NCBI GenBank assembly: GCA_033060915.1
Contig: CM065386.1
Span: 7,851,501 to 7,915,500 of the forward strand
Reading direction: 5' to 3'
DNA length: 64,000 nt
DNA from: Euryodendron excelsum
Taxonomy: Eukaryota > Streptophyta > Magnoliopsida > Ericales > Pentaphylacaceae
Positions 33,414 through 44,609 of this stretch are shown here, in pieces. A program made the position numbers and the translations under genes. The notes beneath the pieces are model-generated. The model saw only the letters and a program-made list of their open reading frames with translations. It did not search any database and was not told where the DNA came from. The stretch's first letter is position 1. Every line of letters starts with the position of its first letter.

Positions 33414-34700
33414 AAATGAATGGTGAAGGCACATATCTGGTAGACAATGGAACCATGCACACAATTCTTTGAGAGAAAAAATATTCTCACACTTGACATT
33501 ACTTAAAGCTAATGTCAATACAATCTGTGGCACAACAAAGTTGATTGAAGGCTCTGAAAGGGCCAATATAATATTGCCAAGAGGAACAAATGATGTATTG
33601 TACTCTACTAAATCTATAAGGAATCTAATCAGTTTTAAAGATATACGTCGTAATAGATACCATATTGAGACGACGAATGAAGATAATATAGAACAGCTGT
33701 ACATTATTTTTTATATTTTAGAAAAGAATATATATCAGAAAAACTTGTTGCGTTGTCTTCTAGATTATATTATACGACTATAAAAGTTGAGGAATCACCT
33801 GCAATAATGCACCAAAAGTGCTTTAATTCAAAGAATTTTATACTATGGCATGATCATTTGGGTCATCCAGGGTCAACAATGATGCATCGAATTATTAAAA
33901 ACTCACATGGACATTCGCTAAAGAACCAGAAGATTCTTTTGTCAAATGATTATACATGTGGTGCATGTTCACAAGGAAAATTAATTGTCAAGCCATCTCC
34001 TTCAAAAGTAATTATTGAGTCCCCATGATTCTTGCAAACAATTCAAAGGGATATTTGTGGACAAATACAACCTCTATGTGGACCATTTCATTATTTCAAA
34101 AGTTTAATAAATACATCTACACGGTGGTCACATGTTTGTTTACTTTTCATTTGTAATATTGCTTTTGCTAGACTTCTTACTCAAATTATTCGATTAAGGG
34201 AACAGTTTCTAAATTACCCGATCAAGTAAATACGACTAGATAATGCTGGAGAATTTACATCTCAAACTTTTGATGATTATTGCATGTCAATAGGAATTGA
34301 TGTTGAACACCCAATTGCTCACACACATACACAAAATAGTCTTGCCGAATCTTTTATAAAACGACTCTAGTTAATTGCTCGACCTTTACTTATGAAAATA
34401 AAATTACCCATTTCTATTTGGGGACATACCATATTGCATGCTACATCATTAATTCGTGTCCAACCAACTCCATATCATTAGTACACACCATTATTAGTCG
34501 TGCTGTATATATTCCTATTTCACCCCCACAGCGTACTAAAATGGATCATCAGCTTAGACTTGAAATTTATGTTGGTCTTGATTCTCTATCTATTATTAAA
34601 TATTTGAAACCCTTAACAGGTGATCTGTTCAAGGTACGTTTTGTAAATTATCATTTTGATAAGTCAGTCTTCCCACAATTAGAGGGAGAAAAGATGTAAT
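33414..34700 (+). pseudogene. Copia protease and integrase (third element, broken)
   Basis: A protease start GTYLVDNGTMHTIL (33426 onward) has DNG where the family has DS-type residues, then a stop. The integrase zinc site reads FILWHDHLGHPGSTMMHR and YTCGACSQGK (about 33840-33980). The core shows IRLDNAGEFTSQTFDDYC (near 34232) and TQNSLAESFIKRL with the catalytic Glu. A degraded C-terminus runs to 34699. Confidence 0.82.
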
Positions 34701-34738
34701 TAGAAAAACAACGAGAGAACAGTTGGAATATTTCAACG

Positions 34739-36900
34739 ATGTCTTATATTGATTCTCGAACGAGTAAATATGAATCCAAAATTCATAGAATCATTTATTT
34801 ACAGACAATTGCAAATCAATTGCCTGATGCGTTTACCGACACAAAGAAAGTGACAAAATCACATATACCAACTGCTAATACTCTAGCACGTATTGATATC
34901 CATGTAAGACAATCTAATAGTATAGTAGTAAATGAATTTAAAGCACGCCTCAAGTGTGGAAGGCCTGTTGGTGCAAAAGACACTGTTTTCAGAAAAAGAA
35001 AGACACAAGAAAGAATGTATAAGTAAGTTGGTACTCCTGAAAAGAACATAATATCTAAACTTCATAAAGAAGGGATTCCTGGAAAGAGTTCTCAAAAGAG
35101 AAACCTCCTGAAGTGATATCTCTTGTAAATGAAATGGTACCTGAAAATAATGAGATATCAATAAGTTATATGAATACAGAAGAAAACTGTAATAGAAATA
35201 AGATAGTTGTTGACAACATATTTTCATTTAAAGTGACTCTTGATATTACCAAAAGTAATAAAGAAACTGAACTACAGACAGTCGATGAATGTCGACAAAA
35301 AAATGATTGGCCAAAATAGAAATATGCTATTAAAGTATAATTAAACTCATTAACACAACGAAAAGTATTTAAACCCGTAATCCAAACACCTAAAGATGTA
35401 AAACCAGTTGGCTATAAATAGGTATTCATAAGAAAGCGAAATAAGAAAAATTAAATAGTACGATGTAAAGCCCGACTCGTAGCACAAGGTTTCTTGCAAA
35501 GACCTGGTATTGACTATGATAAGACTTATTCTCCTGTAATAGATGCAATTACATTCAGATTCTTGATTAGTTTATCAGTCTCAAAAGGACTAGATATACG
35601 TCAAATGAATGTAATGACCACCTATTTATATGGGGAATTGAATAATGATATATATATATATATATGAAAATCCCTGAAGGATTTAAGATACCTAAAGCAA
35701 ATATTTCAAAACCTCGAATTTTGTATTCAATCAATCTTCAAAGATCATATACGGGTTAAAACAATCTGGTAGCATATGGTACAATCGTCTAAGTGAATAT
35801 CTCTTAAAAGAAAGATATGTAAACAATACAATTTGTCAATGCGTTTTTATTAAGAAATCTGAATCTGAATTTGTTGTCAATGTAGTATATGTTGACGATT
35901 TGAATCTTATCAAAACTCTAGAAAAGATTACTACAGCTACTAATTATTTAAAAACGAGTTTAAAATGAAAGATCTTGGGAAAACAAAGTATTGTCTTAGA
36001 TTACAAATTGAGCACTTGTCAAATGAAATTCTTGTCCATCAATCAGTATATGCTGAAAAGGTTTTGAACCAATTTTACATGGCCAAGCTCATCCATTAAG
36101 TTATCCAATGGTTGTCCAATTACTAGATGTACAGAAAGATCCTTTTCGCCCTCAAAAAGATGGTGAAGAACTTCTCGGTCATAAAATACCATATCTTAGT
36201 GCAATCGTCGCACTTATGTATCTTGCAAATTGCACAAGACTTGATATTGCATTTTCTGTCAATTTTACTGGCCAGATATAGAGATTCTACACCAATGCAA
36301 AGACATTGGAAAGAAATTAAACATATATTGTGTTATCTACGATGGACAACTGATATGGGTTTATTCGATTCAAAGGAGCCACAACCTAAATTAATTAGCT
36401 ATGTAAACGCTGGCTACCTTTCTGATCCACATAAAGCTCAGTCACAAATTGAGTATGTATTTACTTATGGTAACACAACTATATCACGGTGATCTGCGAA
36501 GCAAACCTTAACTGCAACTTCTTCAAATCATTCCGAGATAATTACAATTTATGAAGCAAGCCGATAGTACATCTACCTGAGATCTATAATCTAACATATT
36601 CAAGAAAGCTGTAGATTATCTACAGTCAAAGATACGTCGACAATATTATACGAGGATAATGCGGCTTGTATTGCACAAATTAAGGGAGGCTACATCAAAG
36701 GTGACGGAATAAAGCACATTTCTCCAAAATACAAATGAGCTCCAGAAAAGTGGTGACATTGATGTCCAGCAAATACGATCCAGTAATAATTTGGTAAACT
36801 TATTTATTAAAACACTACCAACTGTAACATTTGAGAAACTTGTGCATAGCATTAGTATGTGCCGTCTCAGAAACCTTTCATGAAGCACACAAAGTTCTTA
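34739..36900 (+). pseudogene. Copia connector, RT and RNase H (third element, broken)
   Basis: Connector: LQTIANQLPDAFTDTKKVTK (34799 onward) and RPVGAKDTVFRKRK. RT: CKARLVAQGFLQRPGIDYDKTYSPV (about 35466), QMNVMTTYLYGEL, KQSGSIWYNRL and catalytic YVDDLNLIK (near 35890). RNase H: LISYVNAGYLSDPHKAQSQ (36390 onward), then a degraded tail to about 36900. An AT microsatellite lies in the RT at 35647-35666. Numerous stops and frame changes. Confidence 0.82.
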
Positions 36901-37047
36901 TTGTTCAGGGGGAGTTAAGTATTGTACTATTTTCCTTCGCTAAGATTTTTTTCCACTGGAATTTCCTAGCAAGGTTTTAATGAGGCAATTTTAGTATACC
37001 CAATAAAATATATATATTGTATTATTTTGCGATCATCAAAGGGGGGG

Positions 37048-37421
37048 TGTACATAATAGATGACGATCAGGATTGGTGGCAACAAGGTTTGCCGCCTCAC
37101 CAACTCAATACATTTGCTGCCTTCGTCTACGTCTCGACCGACTCCAATTACTGTAAATATAGGTGCCCAGCGATAATTCTAGGTACAACCAACAATAAAG
37201 AAAGAATAGAAAGAAAAAAGTATAGAGAAAATAGAAGGAAGGGAGGTATAGATAAATCCTCAAACACCATGTTGTATTCTATTTAGTTATGTACTATCAA
37301 TAAAGTTTTGGGTGGTCCAAAAGAACTAATATAATAAATATTTAATAGTTTCTAAAGAACTATTCACTATACTTTATATTGAGTTATTTTATCTGTTTTA
37401 TATTCTTTTAGTTTTATAACA
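37048..37421 (+). repeat. 3' LTR of the third copia element
   Basis: Preceded by a polypurine tract (AAAGGGGGGG ending 37047), starts TGTACATAATAGATGAC, ends TTATAACA at 37421, followed by AGAGC. Confidence 0.9.
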
Positions 37422-38404
37422 AGAGCTATGTTTTCGGTGTTTTTTGTTATTTTAGCTATTCCAAGCTCCTAGTTGCTAGTGAAATCTGTAAAAACAAAAG
37501 CTAAGCTTCATCATTAAGAAGCAAGCGTAAGGGAGAGTGATGAACAAAATGATTGCCTGTGGCATTTCTAACAAAAGAATGTTAGGGGCAATCCCCCCCG
37601 ATAGTCACATTTCAATTGTCGCTCCATAAGAATGACATGTGCAGCCCATTTCAAAAAAAAAAATTAAAGTGAACTAGAAAATTCTAGAGGCAATTGCTCG
37701 GAAAATAGTTTAGTGGTCAGGTAACATTGAGTACTCAATGGTAATTCTTATGAAATGTTGACACGTGATATGTCTATACATCAGTAATATGAGTTAGTGA
37801 AGTAGTGAAAAGACTTTTAAATAAACATCTTATAAAATTTTATCATGTGGTATTTTTTCCTTAAAGGTCTCTCCACTACTCTACTAACTCATGTTGCTGA
37901 TGTATTCACACAGCATGTGTTGATATTTGATAGAGATTACCACTGAGTCCTCAGTACTACCTGACCACTAAACTTTTTTTTCAATTGCTCCAATAGTCAC
38001 ATTTCGACCATCTCTATATAAGAGCAACACATGTACAAAGAAATTAAACTGAACTGGAGAGAGAGAGAGAGAGAGAGAGGTGTCAGGTGCTTTTCGTAAT
38101 TGTATTTATTCCAGGCTTCTAGTTGCTAGTGAAATCCTTAAAAACAGTGTTTAAAAAAAAAATCCTTAGAAACAAGAGCCACGGTTCATCACTGGGAACC
38201 AAGTGCGAAAAAGTGATGGACAAAACGAATGCCTGTAGCATTTCCCACACATAGGAATGCTAGGGCAATCACTCAAAGTCACGTTTTAGAGCGACGTGTA
38301 TACAAACAAAATTAAAGTGAATTGAGAAATCCCACAAGTAAGAACTTTGAGTGTGTGTGAGAGACATGAATGCTAGGGGCAGTCACGATCCCACAATCAA
38401 GTTT
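37422..38404. repeat. Hairpin-repeat array right of the third copia element
   Basis: Continues the array cut at 31585: CAAGCTCCTAGTTGC block at 37461 and 38113, hairpin words near 37618, 38010 and 38405, and a GA run at 38059-38079. A different segment at 37700-37975 has two inverted halves (GTGGTCAGGTA..ACTGAG and CTCAGT..TACCTGACCAC) and looks like a small foldback insertion. No genes. Confidence 0.7.
37703..37975. mobile_element. Small foldback element in the repeat array
   Basis: The left arm AGTTTAGTGGTCAGGTAACA (37707 onward) is mirrored by the right arm ending TACCTGACCACTAAACTTTT near 37971. GTTGACACGTGATATG on the left mirrors CAGCATGTGTTGAT on the right. It breaks a repeat unit (CAATTGCTC on both sides: 37691 and 37983), so it inserted into the array, with CAATTGCTC as likely duplication. 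Confidence 0.65.
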
Positions 38405-40324
38405 TGACCGTCGCTCTATAAGTGATATAGTTGGCTTCCAATCGCTCCACAGAAATTTGCTTGTTTCAATCGTTGTGCCACTGGAGGGAAGTTCTAGATA
38501 TTTCAAGTTCTATTAAAACAAAAGAAAGATTATATGGAAGGTAGATTGGGTTAGGATAAGTAACAAAAAACCTTAAGATCTACCTTTCAGAAAATTATCC
38601 TAGGAAGCATAATCCTGGTGATATGAAGTACAAGCCCCTATCTGGAGTAATATTCCTGTAAATGATATTGTATTAGGATGAATTTTGACTGTTGCTCTTT
38701 AAATTTTCAAACTTATTCTTATTTATTTCTATTTGTTCTCTGCAATCTTTCTGGTCAACCTTAAGGAAATTTCTGATATACATTACAAATGATGGTGAAA
38801 ACTAGTATCTAACTTGAATGAAACATGTGAAACTCAAAATCATGACTAACTCAAAATGAGCAGAATGACTTGGAAATCCGTATCCCAGCTACCAAAGCCA
38901 GCCCTGGGCTGAAGCTAGCTCAACCCAAGCTTTAGGCTCCCTTCAAAAGTTTAAAATTTGGGGCCCCAATTGTTTGGAGATGTTACATAGTGACCTAGAA
39001 TAAATAATTAAATGATATTTTAATAAGAGGTTCAATTTCAAATAAAAGACCCAATTTCGAATAAGAGGCCCATTTTTCACTTGTACACTAGTGGGGCATA
39101 CCAAAAACCAATAAAAGACTAAAAGAAAGTGGGAGAAAACAGGGGTTTGACTGTAGATAAGTAGTACTTCTGTGTTATTGTAGTATTGACATTTTGTCTA
39201 TTACACTTGAAAGTTTAAATTTCTATTTTGATTTTGTTTTTGTGAATTTTAGTTTGTGAAATTATCATTTGCTCTCATTATATGATGAAAAAAAAACCTT
39301 TAACAGTGACAAGTCCATAATTGTATAGAGGGCCTTATTTACGAACTTTGATTGAGGCCTCTAAAATCTCAGGGCCGGCCCGGCTAGCTACTTGGCCCGA
39401 CAGAGCACAAGAGAAGAGACATGCTTCATTTTGCAAGGCTCTAATGCAATTTGATTGAAGTATTACAATGTTTTATATAAAATCAGTTTATGAAGTATTA
39501 CAGAAACAAAGGTGGCATCCCCCTGATACAAGATCATACCTAGCCTAGAAGCTCACAGAAGCGTCAAGCTCACCCCTATTGCTATAGTAGCAAACAAATG
39601 AGGAAACAGAACAAGAACCAAAAGGAATTACAGAAGTTTGAGACACTCCCTACAACTGAACTATCATAATCACCACCATAAGCAATGGAACCTCAGCAGC
39701 CATACTCATCATCCAGACGATTAGAAAACAGCTTTCAAACCTTCCATTCTACATCAACCTGATAGCAACAATTGAAGATAGTTCAAGAACAAATATAAAA
39801 AAAAAAAAAATTACTAGAAATTAGCTATTGAGAAGCTTCAGTTGAAGATTAAAAAAAAATATACAATCATTTGGAAGCCCCAAATTTGGCCTATAAAGTT
39901 CTTTGGATAGCTTGGAAGTAGGATATAATTGTATCAAACTCATTCAGATTGAAGGGGATTCTAATGTGATCATTGACGGAATCAACTAAAAAGCATAAAC
40001 TGCATGGACAATGTGGGCTATAGTTCAGAAATGAGAAACTAGCTTATAGTTTGAATTGAAATAGCTTTTGAATCCTGTCATAGATAAGTCAACAAGCAGC
40101 CAATACTTCTGCTAATATAGGACATTATGAACATCAAGATCATTATAAACTTGGCCTTCTGCAAATGCTGAAAAAATCAAATGTACACTTCAGCTAAAAG
40201 CATGAAATGCTAAAACTGAATATGCTGGTGGTGAACCTGACATTAAATTCGATTGAGCATTCAGAGGAGAACTAAAAAGAGAAATAAAAAATATGTTTAC
40301 CCACAGAGTAAATTTATTTGCACA
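38405..40324 (-). repeat. 3' flank of receptor-kinase copy C
   Basis: Matches 16345-17721 and 53586-56789 apart from insertions. It holds a hAT-type element at 38893-39383. No supportable gene; the 3' UTR of copy C lies at its right end. Confidence 0.7.
38893..39383. mobile_element. Non-autonomous hAT-type element (491 bp)
   Basis: Imperfect inverted ends (CAAAGCCAGCCCTGGG at left; CCGGGCCGGCCCTGAG read in from the right) lie between an 8-bp duplication with one mismatch (CCAGCTAC, CTAGCTAC). Units A and D lack it at the matching place. The 8-bp duplication and GGGCCGGCCCTG-type ends fit the hAT superfamily. No coding capacity. Confidence 0.8.
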
Positions 40325-42871
40325 TCATCTGGGTCCTGAGAGAATTGAAGCCTCTGGTGGGACTGAAATATTTGGATTGACTTGTATGGGATTATCAACG
40401 TGGCTCATAGTTAAGAAGTGATGGTCAGTGATTTGATCCTTATCTGCTGAACCCTCTAAAACTTTCACAACCATTGAAATACTAGGCCTTCTATCATGAG
40501 TTTGAAGACACCATAGTCCAATCTTTATCATCTTTACCGCTTCTTCTTTGTGACACCAAATATCCTCATTACATTCATTGATGAGATCATATAGTTGATC
40601 CTCTTCTGCCTTTGTTTTCACAATATTAATTAGACGCCTAGATTCCGAGGAGTCTAAATTCTTCCGCCCGCACACAGTTTCCAAGATAACAATGCCAAAG
40701 CTGAAGACATCAGCTTTAACTGAGATATTTGAACCCCCAAATAACTCAGGAGCCAGATATCCAGGAGTTCCCCTCAATACAGTCAACACTAGGCTCTGAT
40801 TCCTGTCGATCATTTTTGCTAAGCCAAAATCAGAAATCTTGGCGTTGAAATCTCCATCAAGAAGTATATTTTGAGGTTTGATATCGAAGTGAATAATTTT
40901 CCTATTACACTCCTCGTGCAGATATTCAAGTCCCTTGGCTATGCCATAAATAATTTTCTGCCGAATTTCCCAACCAAGTGTTTTTGCTTTGTCTAGATTG
41001 AAGATCCATTGATCCAAAGACCCATGGCACATGTACTCATAAACCAATAGTCTATTTGATTTCTCAGCACAATACCCAATCAACCTCACTAAATTAAAAT
41101 GGTCAACTTTGCCTATGGTATTAACCTCTGCCAGAAATTCTTTTTTGCCTTGGCCTATTGAGTCCAACCATTTCACTGCAACTTTGGTTCCACTTCAATC
41201 ACACAAGGCCCCCTCATACACACTTCCAAACCCTCCTTGGCCGAGCTTGATCTGGAAATTCTGCGTGCTCGATTTCAATTCTTCAAAAGAGAATTTTGCC
41301 AATGCTTCTGTAACCTGATCATCACATTCTTCCTCCGCATAATCTCTGTTCTTCAGCATTCTATGACCGTAGCACGTTCCAACAACAAGAAATACAAGTC
41401 CAACGCAAAGAGAAGGTACCAGTACTAGAACCAAATTTAAATTAGATGCAGCTGGTTTCTTTAGATCTGGCATTTTTAGATCTGGCATTTTTTGAACCTT
41501 GATCAATGCGTAGGAATTAAAATTAACCTTCCGAAAAGAGTAGAATATCTGGTCTAATTGCAAAGAACAGTTACCAGATGAGACATTCTCGTCATACCGG
41601 AAGAAAGCAGCTTTGCAAGGACAATTGTTCGAACATGCTTCTTTACATTTCTGCAAGCTTGTATTCGAAAACATGGGAACGAAATCCAAGTATGTAAAAT
41701 TAGAGAGCTCCACAAATGTATGGGACTTGGAACCATCTCTGCAAGACAAAGGGGTTATTTCTGCACATCCAACATTGGGTTCAAATGGCCTAAAGTAGTA
41801 ATTTGAATTTCCATTATGCTCCCTTGGACAAGTGCACTGCTCACCAGCCAAGCAAACCCCGTAAGGGCCACATACTGTTGGGTATGTGCAACCATCTTGA
41901 AAATAGCTCAGTATATCTACAGAGGACCTAACAAAAAAATCAAATACTTTTTCCACCCGATAAAGCATTAATTGTCCATTTGGTTCCAGGACAACATACC
42001 GAAATGCAGGTGTTGATAAGTTGAAAGTGAACTGTACATATGTTTCAGTGCGGTAAATTGTATTGCCCATGTCAATGTTACCGAAATCTGAACTGGTAAA
42101 CCCAACCGAGTGGGCATGAAATAAAGAAGCATACTGTTTTGGGGGATTTGAATCAAGAAAAGCACCCACTCTGTATTTGGTCACAGATAAGTAGTACAAA
42201 CCTGTAGAGAAATTTGACGATGAATTCTGAGCTGTTAGCCTTTGGCCGTTATATATCCTCTGGTTAGGGAGCCATGTGTCGGTTGGGTGATCAAAAGACT
42301 GCCATACCACGCTATTGCTACCATTTAGAAGCATCAGATTTCCTACCACAGTTACCTCCATGCGAACAACAGAACGGCCAGAGGTTTTGGTAGACCAAAC
42401 AGGATCACTACCATCTGCATCCTTCAGAATCAACTCTCCTTCCTTTGTGAAGTCTAGAGTGGCGTTCTCTCCCACCGGCTTGTCCCTATTTGCACACCAC
42501 AAGACTCGCAGTGGATAATACCTATCGCCCTGGACCTTGTCATAGCCAAAATCAGTTAGCATGAAGACAACAAGATAGAAAGAGTTGGCGGCAGAGATTG
42601 AGGAGGTTGTGTTTGTGAAGAACCCCAGACCAAAAGGGGGATAAGAGTTATAAGACTTATTATCGTGCACAAGAAGGATTGGCCTCAAGATGCAGCCGTT
42701 ATCGAACTCCAGACTTCCTCTTTTGTTGGAGGGATTGTTTTTCCAAGAAGCAGAGACGTAGGCTGATGAAAAGTCGGCACGATATGCATCTGTATTATTG
42801 CGAGGGAAGTGCAAAAAGAGAGGAAGAAATAGCAGAAGGAGAACCCAATTCTTGAGACCAGCCATAGCCAT
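40325..42871 (-). pseudogene. Receptor-kinase copy C: full-length with one in-frame stop
   Basis: The ATG at 42871 is the first in frame; codons upstream to a GTG at 42898 are also open. Counting the stop as one codon, the frame is 848 codons to the end at 40325, with no frame change. Order: signal peptide, lectin domain (WQSFDHPTDTWLPNQ), EGF-like cysteine cluster, PAN-like region, membrane segment, kinase. A single TGA (41195-41197) stands where copies A and D have a Gly codon GGA, between the ATP loop (LGQGGFGSVYEG) and the invariant Lys of VAVKW. The rest of the kinase looks sound (HFDIKPQN, DFGLAK, DVFSFG, CGRKN). As read it would give a 558-residue receptor without a kinase. Recent single-step loss is likely. 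Confidence 0.92.
41195..41197 (-). other. Premature TGA in copy C
   Basis: The minus strand reads GATTGAAGTG where copy D has GACGGAAGTG and copy A GATGGAAGTG. One G-to-T change turns the Gly codon into TGA. Confidence 0.95.
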
Positions 42872-43078
42872 GGGCAGACACAGATATAGTTTGGGCACGA
42901 CTTCTTCCTTTTTACCTTCTTTTCTTCTCTTTCTCTTCTTTTTTTTTTTTTTTTTTATATTGCATGGGACTTGCAGTCAACTCACAAAGTCTACTTAGGC
43001 ATTATCATTTGTCACAACTCGATTGCGAGAAATAAATAAAACCCAGTGTAAAAATGACGTGGGTTAATGGAATCTCTC
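42872..43078 (-). other. 5' flank of copy C, B-type
   Basis: This stretch follows the upstream sequence of copy B (CTTCTTCCTTTTT, GGACTTGCAGTCAACTCA) rather than that of copy D. It includes a T-run at 42940-42956 on the plus strand. Confidence 0.6.
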
Positions 43079-43300
43079 ATTTCAAAACAAATAACTATCA
43101 TAACGACTTTTAATTATAAAATTGTCGTTGCTAAATCATTTTTTATACAAATTTTGTATGAATTTCTTGTAAGAATACCATTTTTCTTACACATGTAGGT
43201 AAGGAAAATACTATTCTTACAAGAAATTTATACAAAATGATATGGTATTGGTTATTTTATAATTAAAAATCATTATAGTAGGTGTTTATTTTAAAATAAA
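43079..43300. mobile_element. Foldback (MITE-like) element
   Basis: Left arm 43079-43180 and right arm 43212-43300 are inverted copies: ACTTTTAATTATAAAAT pairs with ATTTTATAATTAAAAAT, and TTTCTTGTAAGAAT pairs with ATTCTTACAAGAAA. The loop is about 30 bp. It separates the B-type promoter of copy C from a D-type gene-start fragment. Confidence 0.75.
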
Positions 43301-43311
43301 ACTCACAAGGA

Positions 43312-43380
43312 GAACTCAGTTCTTGAGACCAGCCACAGCCATGGGCAGACACAGATACAGTTTGGGCACACTGCCAAAAA
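43312..43380 (-). pseudogene. Fragment of a receptor-kinase gene start (D-type)
   Basis: About 70 bp match the first 20 codons of copy D and its leader: the minus strand reads GTGCCCAAACTGTATCTG, then ATGGCTGTGGCTGGTCTC, and the Trp codon after LKN is TGA. Upstream sequence beyond it continues with the D-type 5' flank. It marks a recombination junction. Confidence 0.8.
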
Positions 43381-44609
43381 GACGAGAGAAAATGGGAGAG
43401 AAATGAGAAAGGAAAAAAAAGGAATGCAAAAAATGTGAGAGAAACTCTACCAATTTGATTTTAATTTATGAAATACACTTGAGGTAAATCAATAGTACAC
43501 AATATGCCCCCTTTTAATATCTTTGCAAAGAGTATATTTCTGTCATTCTTTTTAAAAATCCGTACTCATTATTAAACTCTTTGATTTTATGATTTTAGTT
43601 CTATTGATTTTCTTTCTGCACATCTTTAGATATGTTGTCGTCGATGAAAGATTTTTGATCAAATTATTTTTGGTACTGTTGAATTTTGTTATAAATGATG
43701 TGCCATAAAACTGATTAGTACATCTACAAATATCTGTTGGTCAGAATATTTTACTATAAGAAATTGTTCGGCCTTACTTTTAGGCTTGGATGGAAGAGTG
43801 CCTATGGGGTAATGGTTAACGGAATTTGATAATGTTATGAGGCATGTGTGGTGTTTGACATAATACTGAGAAGGATTAGGTATTGGGTCTCATAAAAATA
43901 TTGAAATAAAATTATTACCAGCATAGTCTTTTTGTGATTTTTACCGGCTCTTAAATATAATTTTTTTTTAATTCAATTTGTTGAACTAATTTAATTAATT
44001 GTTACATTTCATTTTAATTGTCATGAACTGAGCATTTCTACTCTTGTCACATTGCATACTTTCCAGTTTAACATTTTTTCAAGTATAGGCTAAACATGTA
44101 CCAGTGTGCAGTATTTAGTGCACATTCAGTTGATTAATTTGAACGTGTGAAGAATTATATTTATTTTGGAAACATACATTAAGAGTAACGTATCTTTAAG
44201 CTTGCAGAGAATTATTTATTATTTTAAATTACTTGGAGTTGTATTTTTATTTTAGAGATATAATTTGAGACCTAATTGAAATTATGCTTTCCGAGAAAAG
44301 ATGTATAAGATATTTTAATTATTTTATCTTGTAAAAATTTGTTTATTATTTTTTAGAGTTCATTTTTTCTTTGACGACATGATGTAAAATTATTGTTTGA
44401 GATCATTTAATTTATGTATTTTATTTATTGACCGTCTAAAATTTTTCAAACATTACAAGCCACGTCCTTTATGTCCACCGATGCTTCAATATTTTATTTT
44501 ATTGTTTTTATTTTTGGATACAAGTCGTGCTTTTCTTTAGGGACAGAACTTTGTTGGATATTATTATACTAAAATTCCAATTCTCTTTATTACAATCATC
44601 ATTCATAAC

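Larger units (their letters stand above)
31586..37421 (+). mobile_element. Third Ty1/copia element
   Basis: LTRs 31586-31989 (404 bp) and 37048-37421 (374 bp) are clearly related and end in ATAACA. The duplication AGAGC lies on both sides (31581-31585 and 37422-37426), at the end of a GA microsatellite. Gag, protease, integrase, RT and RNase H remnants follow in copia order. Stops and frame changes are dense and the LTRs have diverged, so this copy is older-looking than the second element. Confidence 0.93.

Noticed and set aside
33469..33783. 104-residue frame as a host gene
   Set aside because: It is the protease-to-integrase part of the third copia element, as its neighbours and frame order show.
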